Shown: positions 50,335 through 59,020 of the stretch, one piece after another
Layout: each line of letters opens with the position of its first letter
Position numbering within the stretch: the first letter of the stretch is position 1
Origin: Williamsia faeni
Lineage (GTDB): Bacteria; Actinomycetota; Actinomycetes; Mycobacteriales; Mycobacteriaceae
Length of the DNA: 64,000 nucleotides
Assembly: GCA_003202005.1 (NCBI GenBank)
Contig: QJJF01000007.1
Location: 1-64,000, forward strand
Direction of reading: 5' to 3'
Translations under genes and position numbers: made by a program
Notes under the pieces: model-generated
What the model was told of the DNA's origin: nothing
Databases searched by the model: none
Seen by the model: the letters and a program-made list of their open reading frames with translations, nothing else

Positions 50335-51594
50335 GTGAGCGAACCAGGTCCGGCCGCCGCCGGACAACTCCATCGCCGACTCGGCGTATTCGACGCCGTG
50401 ACAATCGGACTCGGGTCGATGATCGGCGCCGGTATCTTTGCCGCACTCTCGCCCGCAGCGGCCGCAGCCGGCGCCGGACTACTCATCGGTCTGGCGATCG
50501 CCGCGGTCATCGCCTACTGCAATGCGATGTCGTCCGCACGACTGGCCGCGCTCTACCCGGTATCGGGTGGGACGTACGTGTACGGCCGCGAAAGGCTCGG
50601 AGAATTCTGGGGCTACCTCGCGGGCTGGGGATTTGTGATCGGGAAGACCGCATCCTGTGCCGCGATGGCGCTGACCGTCGGTCTGTATCTCTGGCCGGAC
50701 CACGCCCATGCGGTTGCCGTCGCGGCGGTGGTGCTGCTGACGGCCGTGAACTGCCTGGGCGTGACGAAGTCGGCCCTGGTCACCCGCCTGATCGTGGCCG
50801 TGGTGTTGGCAGTTCTGGCAGCGGTCGTCGTCACCACGCTCACCTCGGAGGCGTCGCAGGCGAGCCGGCTCGATCCGCTCACCGACGTCACGGTCACCGG
50901 AGTGCTCCAGGCCGCCGGACTGCTGTTCTTCGCATTTGCCGGATACGCGCGGATCGCGACCCTGGGCGAGGAGGTGCGCGATCCGGCCCGGACCATTCCG
51001 CGGGCGATCCCGCTGGCCCTGGGCATCACGCTGGTCGTCTATCTGGTGGTCGCGGTGTCGGTATTGAGCGTGCTGGGCGCCGACGCGGTGGCCAAGTCGG
51101 CCGCACCCTTGGTCGATGCGGTGGGCGCCGCCGGGGTCCCCGGGCTCGAACCGGTGGTGCGGACCGGAGCGGTGGTGGCCGCGCTCGGATCGATGCTCGC
51201 GGTGCTGCTCGGTGTGTCCCGGACGACGCTCGCCATGGCCCGCGACCGGCACCTGCCGCACCCGCTGGCCGCGGTACATCGGACAACCGGCGTGCCCTAC
51301 CGTGCCGAACTGGTCATCGGCCTGGTGGTGGCGATTCTGGCCGCGACCGCGGATCTGCGTGAGGCGATCGGCTTTTCGTCGTTTGCGGTTCTCATCTACT
51401 ACGCGATCGCCAACGTGTCCGCGGCGACTCTCGGCGACGACGAAGGCAGACCGCGGCGCCTGATCCCGGTGGTCGGGCTGGTCGGATGTGTTGTCCTGGC
51501 GGTGTCACTGCCGGTTGCGTCGGTGATCGCCGGGCTGTTGGTCCTGGCCTGTGGTGCCCTGATTTATGGATTGCGGCGGGTGATTCGTCGATAG
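50335..51594 (+). CDS. APC-family amino acid/polyamine permease
   Basis: About 419 residues, 12 predicted TM helices. The APC signature is clear: GLGSMIGAGIFAALSPA in helix 1 (the unwound GAGIF substrate site), YPVSGGTYVYGRERLGEFW near helix 3, and FFAFAGYARIATLGEEVRDP near helix 6. GTG 50335 is taken as start; GTG 50320 is also in frame. The substrate is unknown. Its last 90 bp overlap the end of a convergent gene on the other strand. Confidence 0.85.
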   Translation: MSEPGPAAAGQLHRRLGVFDAVTIGLGSMIGAGIFAALSPAAAAAGAGLLIGLAIAAVIAYCNAMSSARLAALYPVSGGTYVYGRERLGEFWGYLAGWGFVIGKTASCAAMALTVGLYLWPDHAHAVAVAAVVLLTAVNCLGVTKSALVTRLIVAVVLAVLAAVVVTTLTSEASQASRLDPLTDVTVTGVLQAAGLLFFAFAGYARIATLGEEVRDPARTIPRAIPLALGITLVVYLVVAVSVLSVLGADAVAKSAAPLVDAVGAAGVPGLEPVVRTGAVVAALGSMLAVLLGVSRTTLAMARDRHLPHPLAAVHRTTGVPYRAELVIGLVVAILAATADLREAIGFSSFAVLIYYAIANVSAATLGDDEGRPRRLIPVVGLVGCVVLAVSLPVASVIAGLLVLACGALIYGLRRVIRR

Positions 51595-52542
51595 ACGAGT
51601 GATCAACGCAGGCAGCAAGATCCCGAAGAACAACGCGATTGTGACACCCAGCGCGGTCTCGTTGATCCGCTCGAACAGCCGGGAAGGTGCGTTGTCGGGG
51701 TTGGAGTATCCCAGCAGCATGATGACAAAGAACGTGGTGAACGCAGGCAGGATGTAGAACCGCGAGCCTCGCGTGGCGGATGCCAGAGTGAGGGCCAGCC
51801 CGAATATGGCCGCGAAAACCGCTGCCGGCGGGGAGATTTCGATGAGAAGTACGGCTACGGTGCCACCGGCGATGACCGAGGCCAGGCGGCCTGCCATCCG
51901 TGAGATCTGCACTTCACGGACCGGGCGCATCACCATGAGTGCTGCCGCACACGCCCATCCGACATGATCGAAGTCGAATGCGAAACCGATGGCCGCTGCC
52001 AGGGCTCCGGCAGCGCCCAGCCTCAAGCCGTAGCTCAGGCCCGGTGCCTGCTCCGGCTCGTCTCGAGGTTCGGATTCACGTTCCGGAAGCGTCAGCGACA
52101 GGAGCCAGACCAGGGCGGATCCACCGATGAACAGCAGCGTCAACCGTGCGGATTCGCCGACACTGTCGTAACTGAGACCAACTCCGACCATCGGGACCGC
52201 GAGGGTCATCATCAGTTGACCTGCCCGGGTGAACCGGGCGACACCGGCCAACAGCACCGCACCCAGCGCCAGGGCGAAAATCACCGGCACCGCGACCACC
52301 GGGAACGGGGCCACCAGGGAACCGGCCATCATCGGGACACCGATGAGAAACCCGGCCATCAACAGGATGATCCGAGCTCTGCGTTGCGGCGCGATTCCGA
52401 CCACCGCTGCCGGCAGAACGCCGACACCGAGTGCTGCGGCCGCCGCGATGTTCCAGAAGGCAACAATCACGGCGGGTATCGCTGCCGCCGCGCCGATGAT
52501 TGCGTTGGTACGACTCCAGGCGAACAGCCGTGCCGGGGGCAT
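51505..52542 (-). CDS. FUSC-like integral membrane protein
   Basis: About 345 residues with two sets of four to five helices joined by a charged linker (PERESEPRDEPEQ). The second half includes MVMRPVREVQISRMAGRLAS, typical of FUSC/aromatic-acid exporter-like proteins. Its C-terminal 30 residues are polar (LSTNHPPQSINQGTTGQDQQ) and are encoded antisense to the 3' end of the APC gene. The start may be GTG 52554 or ATG 52542. Confidence 0.72.
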   Translation of the reverse strand: MPPARLFAWSRTNAIIGAAAAIPAVIVAFWNIAAAAALGVGVLPAAVVGIAPQRRARIILLMAGFLIGVPMMAGSLVAPFPVVAVPVIFALALGAVLLAGVARFTRAGQLMMTLAVPMVGVGLSYDSVGESARLTLLFIGGSALVWLLSLTLPERESEPRDEPEQAPGLSYGLRLGAAGALAAAIGFAFDFDHVGWACAAALMVMRPVREVQISRMAGRLASVIAGGTVAVLLIEISPPAAVFAAIFGLALTLASATRGSRFYILPAFTTFFVIMLLGYSNPDNAPSRLFERINETALGVTIALFFGILLPALITRLSTNHPPQSINQGTTGQDQQPGDHRRNRQ

Positions 52543-52729
52543 GGGCCACAACACCTTTCGCCGTTCGACCAGGTCAGAGACTTCGGGGAGCGGCCCGATG
52601 TGCCTTGCCGAAACGCTAGCAGCAACCCGTCCTGCGTGCGCGTGGATCGACCACCCGTTGATGCGGGCTCAACGCAGCATGCGGTTGCTGGGACAATGGT
52701 CCTCGCGCCAATGAGAAGGAGATGAGGGC

Positions 52730-53554
52730 ATGCATCGAGACACTGATGGGGCAGCACCGCATATTTCGTACGTGATAGCGGGGTCCGAGGCCACTGGTGG
52801 CGCCGGACTCCAGGTCGATCTCAGGACATTTCAGCAGCTCGGAGTGTACGGAGTCGGGACCATCACCTGCATCGTCTCCTTCGACCCGAAAGCCGATTGG
52901 GCACATCGGTTCGTTCCGGTGGCGCCTCAGGTCATCGCGGATCAGATCGAAGCCGCCACCAGTGCGCACGATCTCGACGTGGTGAAGATCGGCATGCTCG
53001 GTACGCCGGAAACCATTGCGGTGGTGGCGAATGCACTGTCGGCGCAGACCTGGCGGCACATCGTCGTCGATCCGGTGCTGATCTGCAAAGGGCAGGAACC
53101 GGGTGCTGCCCTCGACACCGACAACGGGCTACGGACCGAGATTCTGCCGTTGGCCACGGTGGTCACGCCGAATCTGTTCGAGGCCCGCACGCTTGCCGGC
53201 ATGGAGACCATCGAGAACGCCGATGATCTGAAGGAAGCCGCACGGCGTATTGCCGATCTCGGACCCCGGTACGTCGTGGTCAAGGGCGGAATGGATCTAC
53301 CGGGCGACGATGCTGTCGACATCGTCTACGACGGAAGCGAGTTCACCGAACTCCGATCGCCGAAGATCGGTGATCAGCGAGTGGCCGGCGCCGGCTGTAC
53401 CTTCGCCGCCGCCATCACCGCCGAACTCGCCAGGGGAACAGACGTTCTCGACGCGGTTCGGGTGGCCAAGGAGTTCACCAGGGCCGGGATCACGGCTTCG
53501 ATCGCGACCCGGGCTCCGCAACCATCGATCGGACTTGCGGGAAGCCTGAGCTGA
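52730..53554 (+). CDS. pdxK: Pyridoxal/pyridoxine kinase of the ThiD-like clade
   Basis: 274 residues. It begins like ThiD (AGSEATGGAGLQVDLRTFQ), but the block CIVSFDPKADWAHRFVPV matches the Bacillus PdxK type (the IVTMDP...W.H..FP pattern). ATP-binding GAGCTFAAAITAELARG and VVVKGGMDLPG are present. It phosphorylates B6 vitamers (and possibly HMP) to give PLP precursors. AGGAG lies about ten bases before ATG 52730. It is monocistronic. Confidence 0.85.
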   Translation: MHRDTDGAAPHISYVIAGSEATGGAGLQVDLRTFQQLGVYGVGTITCIVSFDPKADWAHRFVPVAPQVIADQIEAATSAHDLDVVKIGMLGTPETIAVVANALSAQTWRHIVVDPVLICKGQEPGAALDTDNGLRTEILPLATVVTPNLFEARTLAGMETIENADDLKEAARRIADLGPRYVVVKGGMDLPGDDAVDIVYDGSEFTELRSPKIGDQRVAGAGCTFAAAITAELARGTDVLDAVRVAKEFTRAGITASIATRAPQPSIGLAGSLS

Positions 53555-53567
53555 CAACCCGCTCAGG
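53545..53567. terminator. Weak hairpin at the end of pdxK
   Basis: CCTGAGC (53545-53551) pairs with GCTCAGG (53561-53567) around a nine-base loop. It overlaps the pdxK stop codon and precedes the convergent Hsp70-like gene, so it may end both transcripts. Confidence 0.45.
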
Positions 53568-53570
53568 GGT

Positions 53571-55652
53571 TCAGCAGAGGCAGATCTGGGCCGACCGCAA
53601 CCATGCGGCGAACGCCTCCTGGTCGGTACTGTCGGTGACCCACCAGGTGATGGTGCTGTTCTTCTCCGAGTAGATGATGTACGCCACGGTGTTGTCGTCG
53701 AAGGTGTCGAAGTACGCGTACACCGGTTTGCCATCGATCGTCTGGGTGAACAACTGGGATGTGTTGCTCTCGGCGTACTCCGCGTCGGCGATGGCCTTGA
53801 TATCGGACGTACCGGCGTCGAACAGGGCGATGGCGCTCGGTGGGGCACCCGTGGTGCCCTCGGTCAGCACCGAGTCGGCCGGCGCGCAGATGATCGCGGC
53901 GACGGCGTAGTCGGGCCGGTCGACCGGCTGGCATGTTTTGGCGTCGAACAGGTCCGGGTTGGCGTCGACCAGGCCCTGGTCGTCGGCGTCCAGCGTGCCG
54001 GCGGCTGTCGAAACGTCAGGGGTGGGCTCGGTGGGTTTGGTGGTTGCCGACTTCGAGGTGGACGTTGTGGTCGACGACGTCGTCGAGGAACTCGACGGGC
54101 CGGCTTTCGGGTCGCTGCTGCCGGAACTGATGATCGCGACACCAAGTATGGCTGCGACCAGCACCACAACCACCGCGGCGATCGCACCGATCGTGAGATT
54201 GCGCTTGCGGTTGGGGTTCGGACCCGGTTGTTGCGGTGGCGCGCCGTACGCCGAGGCGTAGCTCGGCTGCGGATCCGTGCCGTACGGGGGATTCGTTCCG
54301 TACTGGGCCGTCGACGCATAACCGCCGGGGGGTGCGGGGGTGAATGGCGGGGGTGTCGTGGCGGGTGGGGGCGTGTCCGGGGTGTCCGGTGGGCCCCAGC
54401 CGGGTGGGCTCGGCGGCGGGGGACCCACGGGTGTCATCGGCGGCGCGGACGGGGCGTCCCCGCGAGGCGGCTTCGACAACGGAATCCCCGCGACGGGCGG
54501 CACCGGGAATGGTGCGGGCGCAGATCCGGCCGATTCCGACTCCGCGACGATGGCTTCGAGGGCACCGAGCGCGACCACGGTCTTCGGGTTGTCGAGTGTT
54601 GCGATGGTGCCGAGTTCGCCGAGGCGCTGATGCACCAGCGGCACCCGGGAGGAACCGCCGGTCAGGTAGATCTGGACGTCGCTGCCGGCACCCGCGCGGG
54701 CGAGTGTCCGCCGGGTGAGATCGACAACCGAGTCGACGTTGGCGGCGATGAGCTGCTCGAACTCGCCGCGGGTCAGTTCGAGAATGGCCTCGTGCCCCCC
54801 GGCGCTGATGTTGATGACCGCGCGCGGTGACTCCGACAGCAACTCCTTGGCACGCCGGATGTTGTCGTCGACGGCACGCTTCGTGGAGAGATTGGCATCT
54901 GTCCGCAGGTATTCCAGCAGCTCGGGCGCACGCGAGGTGAGTTGCTTGTCGACCCATCGGCGGATCATGGCGTCGAGGTTCTTGCCCCCGAGACCGTTGC
55001 TGCCGTCGTGCGCGATCAGGTCGATCGAACCGGGGGCGGACTTCGCGTCGGCGATCTTCACCACCGCGACATCGCACGTGCCGCCGCCGTAGTCGACGAC
55101 GGCGACGGTCTGGCCGGGCGACGTTCGGATGGTGGAGTTTCCGTTGTCGGCGTCACCGACGGCACGGGTGTAGTGGGCGATCGCGGCACGAGGTTCGGAG
55201 ATCAGCGTGATGGCCCGGCGGTCGAAACCGATCAACTCGGCGGCCCGGGTCAGAACATCGATCTCCTCCGGCGACCAGGCGACCGGATGTGTGAGGATCA
55301 ACCGGCTGGGCCGGAGTCCGCCGCGTCGTTCGGCGGCCCGGGTCATCGCCGAATTGAGCACGGCGGCAATGAGATTCTCCAACGGCAGGTCGAGATTGCC
55401 GACCGGAACCGTGCCGGCGTTGATGTGCCGTTTCGGGTGGGTGATGAACGCGGCCGGATTGCCCGCTGCCTGGTTGACCGCGGCCTCGCCGACCACCACG
55501 TTGCGGTACGAATCCGCGTATACCGATGACGACATGATGTCGCTGTTGTGCGAGAGAGGCACCACGGACGGTGCGCCGGAACCGGGTTCGTATGCGGCCG
55601 CGGCGGTGTTCGATGTACCGAAGTCGATCGCCAGCCACCATTGGTTCGACAT
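53571..55652 (-). CDS. Membrane-spanning Hsp70-like protein
   Basis: 693 residues. Residues 1-~370 are an Hsp70/actin-type ATPase: LAIDFGTSNTAAA (phosphate 1), VAVVDYGGGTCDVAVV (phosphate 2), and IYLTGGSSRVPLVHQRL (adenosine). There is no substrate-binding domain. Instead comes a Pro/Gly/Ala-rich stretch (~375-480), a RKR stop signal, one TM helix (~488-510) and a ~180-residue extracellular domain with paired Cys (CQPVDRPDYAVAAIICAP) and a C-terminal CLC. That outer domain resembles those of secreted or Ser/Thr-kinase sensors. The Hsp70 part would sense or signal from inside. It is preceded by two acidic-repeat proteins on the same strand. Confidence 0.85.
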   Translation of the reverse strand: MSNQWWLAIDFGTSNTAAAAYEPGSGAPSVVPLSHNSDIMSSSVYADSYRNVVVGEAAVNQAAGNPAAFITHPKRHINAGTVPVGNLDLPLENLIAAVLNSAMTRAAERRGGLRPSRLILTHPVAWSPEEIDVLTRAAELIGFDRRAITLISEPRAAIAHYTRAVGDADNGNSTIRTSPGQTVAVVDYGGGTCDVAVVKIADAKSAPGSIDLIAHDGSNGLGGKNLDAMIRRWVDKQLTSRAPELLEYLRTDANLSTKRAVDDNIRRAKELLSESPRAVINISAGGHEAILELTRGEFEQLIAANVDSVVDLTRRTLARAGAGSDVQIYLTGGSSRVPLVHQRLGELGTIATLDNPKTVVALGALEAIVAESESAGSAPAPFPVPPVAGIPLSKPPRGDAPSAPPMTPVGPPPPSPPGWGPPDTPDTPPPATTPPPFTPAPPGGYASTAQYGTNPPYGTDPQPSYASAYGAPPQQPGPNPNRKRNLTIGAIAAVVVVLVAAILGVAIISSGSSDPKAGPSSSSTTSSTTTSTSKSATTKPTEPTPDVSTAAGTLDADDQGLVDANPDLFDAKTCQPVDRPDYAVAAIICAPADSVLTEGTTGAPPSAIALFDAGTSDIKAIADAEYAESNTSQLFTQTIDGKPVYAYFDTFDDNTVAYIIYSEKNSTITWWVTDSTDQEAFAAWLRSAQICLC

Positions 55653-55784
55653 CGGTGGGGGTTCCTTTCGAGTTGGGTTGGCCATCGGAGTCGGCCACCG
55701 CCAACGTAAAGCATCTATGCGTTGGCGGCAGCCGATTGTCCTGTGGGTGAATGTCCTACTGCCAGATGACGGTTGAGGGTGTGG

Positions 55785-55985
55785 CTAGAGAATGCTGAAG
55801 CCGTCCGGGATGCCGTTCTGGTCCAGATCGGAGACCGCAATATCGTGCACACCGTCCTCGTAGCCGTCGCCGTCGAAGTCGGCGTATCCGACGATCTGTG
55901 GCTCGTCCTGCGGGTATTCGGTGGTGTCACGTTCGCTCTGGGGCGAGGAGGTCTGAGGCGGATCAGACTTGGTGGAATCGGACAC
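55785..55985 (-). CDS. Small acidic DxDxDG-repeat protein
   Basis: 66 residues from GTG 55985; GGGGA lies six bases upstream. It has an N-terminal Ser/Thr/Pro-rich tail, then two thrombospondin-type-3/EF-like calcium loops, DFDGDGYEDG and DLDQNGIPDG, and ends GFSIL. No signal peptide is visible. It sits 30 bp after a longer relative and 132 bp before the Hsp70-like gene. Calcium binding is likely by motif. Function unknown. Confidence 0.7.
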   Translation of the reverse strand: MSDSTKSDPPQTSSPQSERDTTEYPQDEPQIVGYADFDGDGYEDGVHDIAVSDLDQNGIPDGFSIL

Positions 55986-56015
55986 TGAGTTCCCCTGGTG
56001 CTGGTTGTCGCCGGC

Positions 56016-56420
56016 TCAGAGGGCGCTGGTGTCGGGGGTGTCGAGGCTGTCGGGATCGACCTCGGTCCACTCGTCGGTGCCGGTTTCGTGGACGTAGGCG
56101 GTGTCGACCTCACCGTCCTGATCTTCGTCGACGAAGGCGATGTCGTGCTCGCCGTCGGCGTTCTCGTCGACGAAGACGGTGTCGGCGATGCCGTCCTGGT
56201 CGGAGTCCGAGATCGCGGTCTCGAAGTGCTGGTCGCCGTCGGTGTCGAAGGCCAGGGTTTCTGCGGTGCCGTCCTGGTCGTAGTCCTGGACCATCACGTC
56301 GCCGACGCCGTCGGCGTCCACGTCGACCAGGGCGGATTCGACGATGCCGTCGTTGTCGACGTCGAAGACCTCCAGAACGGTGGCGTCGTCGCTGATCTCG
56401 GGCATGGTGTTGTCGGACAT
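56016..56420 (-). CDS. Acidic multi-repeat DxDxDG protein
   Basis: 134 residues, about a quarter Asp plus many Glu. Seven loops of the form D-x-D-x-D-G-x-x-(E/D) with ~13-residue spacing run through residues 20-115 (for example DVDNDGIVESA, DQDGTAETL, DTDGDQHFETA, DEDQDGEVDTA). A perfect AAGGAG six bases before ATG 56420 supports the start. There is no signal peptide. Calcium-dependent folding is the obvious property. It heads a probable operon with the smaller relative and the membrane Hsp70-like gene. Confidence 0.78.
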   Translation of the reverse strand: MSDNTMPEISDDATVLEVFDVDNDGIVESALVDVDADGVGDVMVQDYDQDGTAETLAFDTDGDQHFETAISDSDQDGIADTVFVDENADGEHDIAFVDEDQDGEVDTAYVHETGTDEWTEVDPDSLDTPDTSAL

Positions 56421-56546
56421 TTGGATCTCCTTGTTGGTGTGTCTGGCTTGCGGTGTTGTAGATAGGAGACTCCGCATGTGCCGAATGTTCCGGCCAATAA
56501 GGAAAAGTTTTCCGAACCCGACCAGGCCGCGCAGCGGCGCACTTAC

Positions 56547-56577
56547 GTCACCGAATAACGACGCCGCGGGACCCGGG
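56547..56577. repeat. Direct repeat, left copy, flanking the DinB-type gene
   Basis: GTCACCGAATA followed by (A/C)CG, ACGCCG and a GG(A)CCCG run is repeated at 57358-57384, 811 bp away, in the same orientation. Both copies lie just outside the DinB/mycothiol gene and share its intergenic borders. Confidence 0.6.
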
Positions 56578-57327
56578 TCAGAAGGCGGTGCGCTCGAGCC
56601 AGGTTTCCCAGATCGGCTGGTCGCCGAGGACTTCGACGCCGGCTTCGGCCGCGGACTGTCGACGGGTCATTGCGAGGAGGAGGTCGACCGCGCGTCCGCG
56701 CACCGCCGCCGCAGCCTTGGTGTGGCTGTCGTCCCAGATGATCGCGTCGTCGCCGTGGCTGATCGACCATTCACCGGCACTGCCGAGAGTGTCTTCGGAG
56801 GCGTGCAGGTGCAGTGTTGCCCCGGCATCCAGGGGTGAAGGCCGGCCCGAACCGGGCTGGGCGAGGAGATCGAGAAACTCGGAGATCCCATCGGCGGCCA
56901 GTGCCGGGCTCAGCTCATACGGGAGACCCAGTGCCATTGCGGCATCGGCTCGGTGGACAGTTGCCTCATGGAGCCGGCGGCGGATCCACCACCCCGACGG
57001 CCGGGGTCCGAGGAACGTCCAGATCTGGGTGTCGGGGCCGGTCTCGGCCACCGCATCGATCACCAGCTGCGCACCTTCGTGCAGCCAGTCGATCGCCTGC
57101 TCCGGATCGGCGGGCGGCTTTCCGCCGCCGACCGACCGCGGATCGATCGCGTGCTCGCTCCGTTCGGCGACCATCTGCGCGGCCCAGCGATCCCCACGAC
57201 CGACATGCCGAAACAGCTGCTGGACTGTCCATCCCGGACAGGTCGGCACCGGCAGGGCCGGATCGGCCCCGCGGATCAGCTCACCGAACAGACGATTTTC
57301 TTCCACGAACGCCACGGAGTAGTCCAC
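56578..57327 (-). CDS. Maleylpyruvate-isomerase-type mycothiol-dependent enzyme (DinB-like)
   Basis: 249 residues from GTG 57327. The N-terminal DinB-like helical bundle (PVPTCPGWTVQQLFRHVGRGDRW) and ATVHRADAAMALG carry the His residues of the mycothiol-dependent MDMPI-like family. The C-terminal domain (residues ~165-249) is the associated MDMPI_C part. Such enzymes transfer or isomerise with mycothiol. The substrate is unknown. It is flanked by a 30-bp direct repeat, so it may have been acquired as a cassette. Confidence 0.78.
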   Translation of the reverse strand: MDYSVAFVEENRLFGELIRGADPALPVPTCPGWTVQQLFRHVGRGDRWAAQMVAERSEHAIDPRSVGGGKPPADPEQAIDWLHEGAQLVIDAVAETGPDTQIWTFLGPRPSGWWIRRRLHEATVHRADAAMALGLPYELSPALAADGISEFLDLLAQPGSGRPSPLDAGATLHLHASEDTLGSAGEWSISHGDDAIIWDDSHTKAAAAVRGRAVDLLLAMTRRQSAAEAGVEVLGDQPIWETWLERTAF

Positions 57328-57357
57328 GTCCGGACACTACCGCTTCAGTCGGACGCG

Positions 57358-57384
57358 GTCACCGAATACCGCACGCCGGACCCG
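57358..57384. repeat. Direct repeat, right copy
   Basis: Partner of the copy at 56547-56577: GTCACCGAATA is identical at 57358-57368, and the following CG-rich part is similar with two small gaps. Confidence 0.6.
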
Positions 57385-57427
57385 ATGTCCTCAGGTCCGT
57401 CGGCGGTATACCCGGTGCGGCAACGCA

Positions 57428-58924
57428 TCAGTGTCCGATGACCGGTTCGGCATTCGGGTCGATCTCGGGGATCTTGTTGGGGTAGACGACACCGGCGACC
57501 AGTGCGCCGAGTGCGAAGAACCCGGCGGCCCACCAGAATGCCGCGTGGTAGCCGGCCATGGCCGCGCCGTCCACGATCGCCTGTATACCGTCAGGTCCCG
57601 CCGGGCCGTGGTCGCTGACGTAGTTCGCGCCGGCGGTGGCGGCAAAGCTGCTGAGCAGTGCCACACCGATGGATCCACCCACCTGCTGTGCGGTGTTGAC
57701 CGTGGCGGAGGCGACGCCGGCGTCATTGGCCTGGACGCCGTAGGTCGACAGGCTCATGGCGTTGGCAAAGACGGTACCGAGACCGATGCCGATCATGATC
57801 AGGCCCGGAACGACGCCGGTGACGTACGAGCTGTCGGTCTCGATGGTGGTCAGGAACACCATTCCCAGCGCGGAGACGGTCAGACCGGCGGCCACCATCA
57901 CCTTGGGGCTCAACCGGGTGACCAGCACCGACCCCGCGATCGCTGCGGTGATCGCGATGGACCCGACCATCGGGAGGAATGCCAGACCGGTCTCGACGGG
58001 GCTGAATCCCAGGGTCTGCTGTAGATAGAAGGTCAAGAACAGGAAGACCGCAAACATGCCGATCGCGGCGATGAGCATGACGAGGTAGGACGCACCGCGC
58101 ATCCGGTCGAGCAGGATGTGCAGGGGTAGCAGCGGATGGGACACCTGGGTCTGGACCCAGAGAAACGCGGCCAGCAGGACAATTCCGATGACAAGCGGGA
58201 GCACTGTCACCGCATCGGTCCAGCCGTTGGTTTCGGAGTTGGCGAATCCGTAGACGATGAGGAACAGGCCCGCGGTCACCAGAATGGTTCCGGCCCAGTC
58301 GATGGGTGTGCGGGCGCCGTCCTTGATGTGCTTGGGCAGCAGCATGATTGCGCCGACCATCGCGATGATCGCGAAGATGACGTTGACGTACAGGCACCAA
58401 TTCCACGAGACGTATTCGGTGAGAACGCCTCCCAGGAGGAGTCCGATCGCGCCGCCGGCACCGGCCACCGCGCCGAAGATGCCGAAGGCCTTGCCGCGAT
58501 CTTCCGATCCGGCGAAGGTCACGGCGAGCAGTGACAGGGCGGCCGGTGCGAGAAGCGCGCCGAAGACACCCTGGAGTGCGCGGGCGGTGACCAGGACCTC
58601 GAAGGTCGGGCTCCAGCCGCCGAGTGCGGACGCCGCGGCAAAGCCGATCAGGCCGACGATGAACGAGTTCTTTCGCCCGAACAGGTCGTTGATCCGGCCA
58701 CCGATCAGCAGCAGGCTGCCGAATGCGAGTGAGTACGCCGTGATCACCCATTGGCGCTGGCCATCACTGAAGCCCAAGGCCTGCTGCGCCTCGGGGAGCG
58801 CGATGTTCACGATCGTGGCGTCGAGGACGACCATCAACTGGGCGATCGCGAGCACGGCCAGGATCAGCCAGCGGTGATTGGAACCGACAGATGCTCGTGA
58901 TGGCGGCGTTTGGGTAATAGACAT
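57428..58924 (-). CDS. DHA2-type MFS drug-efflux transporter
   Basis: 498 residues with 14 predicted TM helices, the EmrB/QacA (DHA2) size. Motif A-like GGRINDLFGRKN sits between helices 2 and 3. LDATIVNIALPEAQQAL is the DHA2 motif D1, and GAGGAIGLLLGGVLTEYVSW is motif C (antiporter). It is divergent from a TetR gene, with two identical-type operators between, so it is probably substrate-induced efflux. Confidence 0.92.
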   Translation of the reverse strand: MSITQTPPSRASVGSNHRWLILAVLAIAQLMVVLDATIVNIALPEAQQALGFSDGQRQWVITAYSLAFGSLLLIGGRINDLFGRKNSFIVGLIGFAAASALGGWSPTFEVLVTARALQGVFGALLAPAALSLLAVTFAGSEDRGKAFGIFGAVAGAGGAIGLLLGGVLTEYVSWNWCLYVNVIFAIIAMVGAIMLLPKHIKDGARTPIDWAGTILVTAGLFLIVYGFANSETNGWTDAVTVLPLVIGIVLLAAFLWVQTQVSHPLLPLHILLDRMRGASYLVMLIAAIGMFAVFLFLTFYLQQTLGFSPVETGLAFLPMVGSIAITAAIAGSVLVTRLSPKVMVAAGLTVSALGMVFLTTIETDSSYVTGVVPGLIMIGIGLGTVFANAMSLSTYGVQANDAGVASATVNTAQQVGGSIGVALLSSFAATAGANYVSDHGPAGPDGIQAIVDGAAMAGYHAAFWWAAGFFALGALVAGVVYPNKIPEIDPNAEPVIGH

Positions 58925-58949
58925 GTTCTCTCTCGGAACGTAGCGGAAA

Positions 58950-58998
58950 CGGAATAAGTAATTCCGCTTGACGATAGCAGAGCGGAATGAGTGATTCC
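58950..58998. promoter_or_regulatory. Two inverted-repeat operators of the TetR-MFS pair
   Basis: CGGAAT-N5-ATTCCG at 58950-58966 and GGAAT-N5-ATTCC at 58984-58998 share the same half-site and spacing, 34 bp apart. They lie in the 96-bp divergent region and should bind the TetR regulator to repress both genes. Confidence 0.78.
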
Positions 58999-59020
58999 AC
59001 TTAGCGCGTATGATGAGGTC

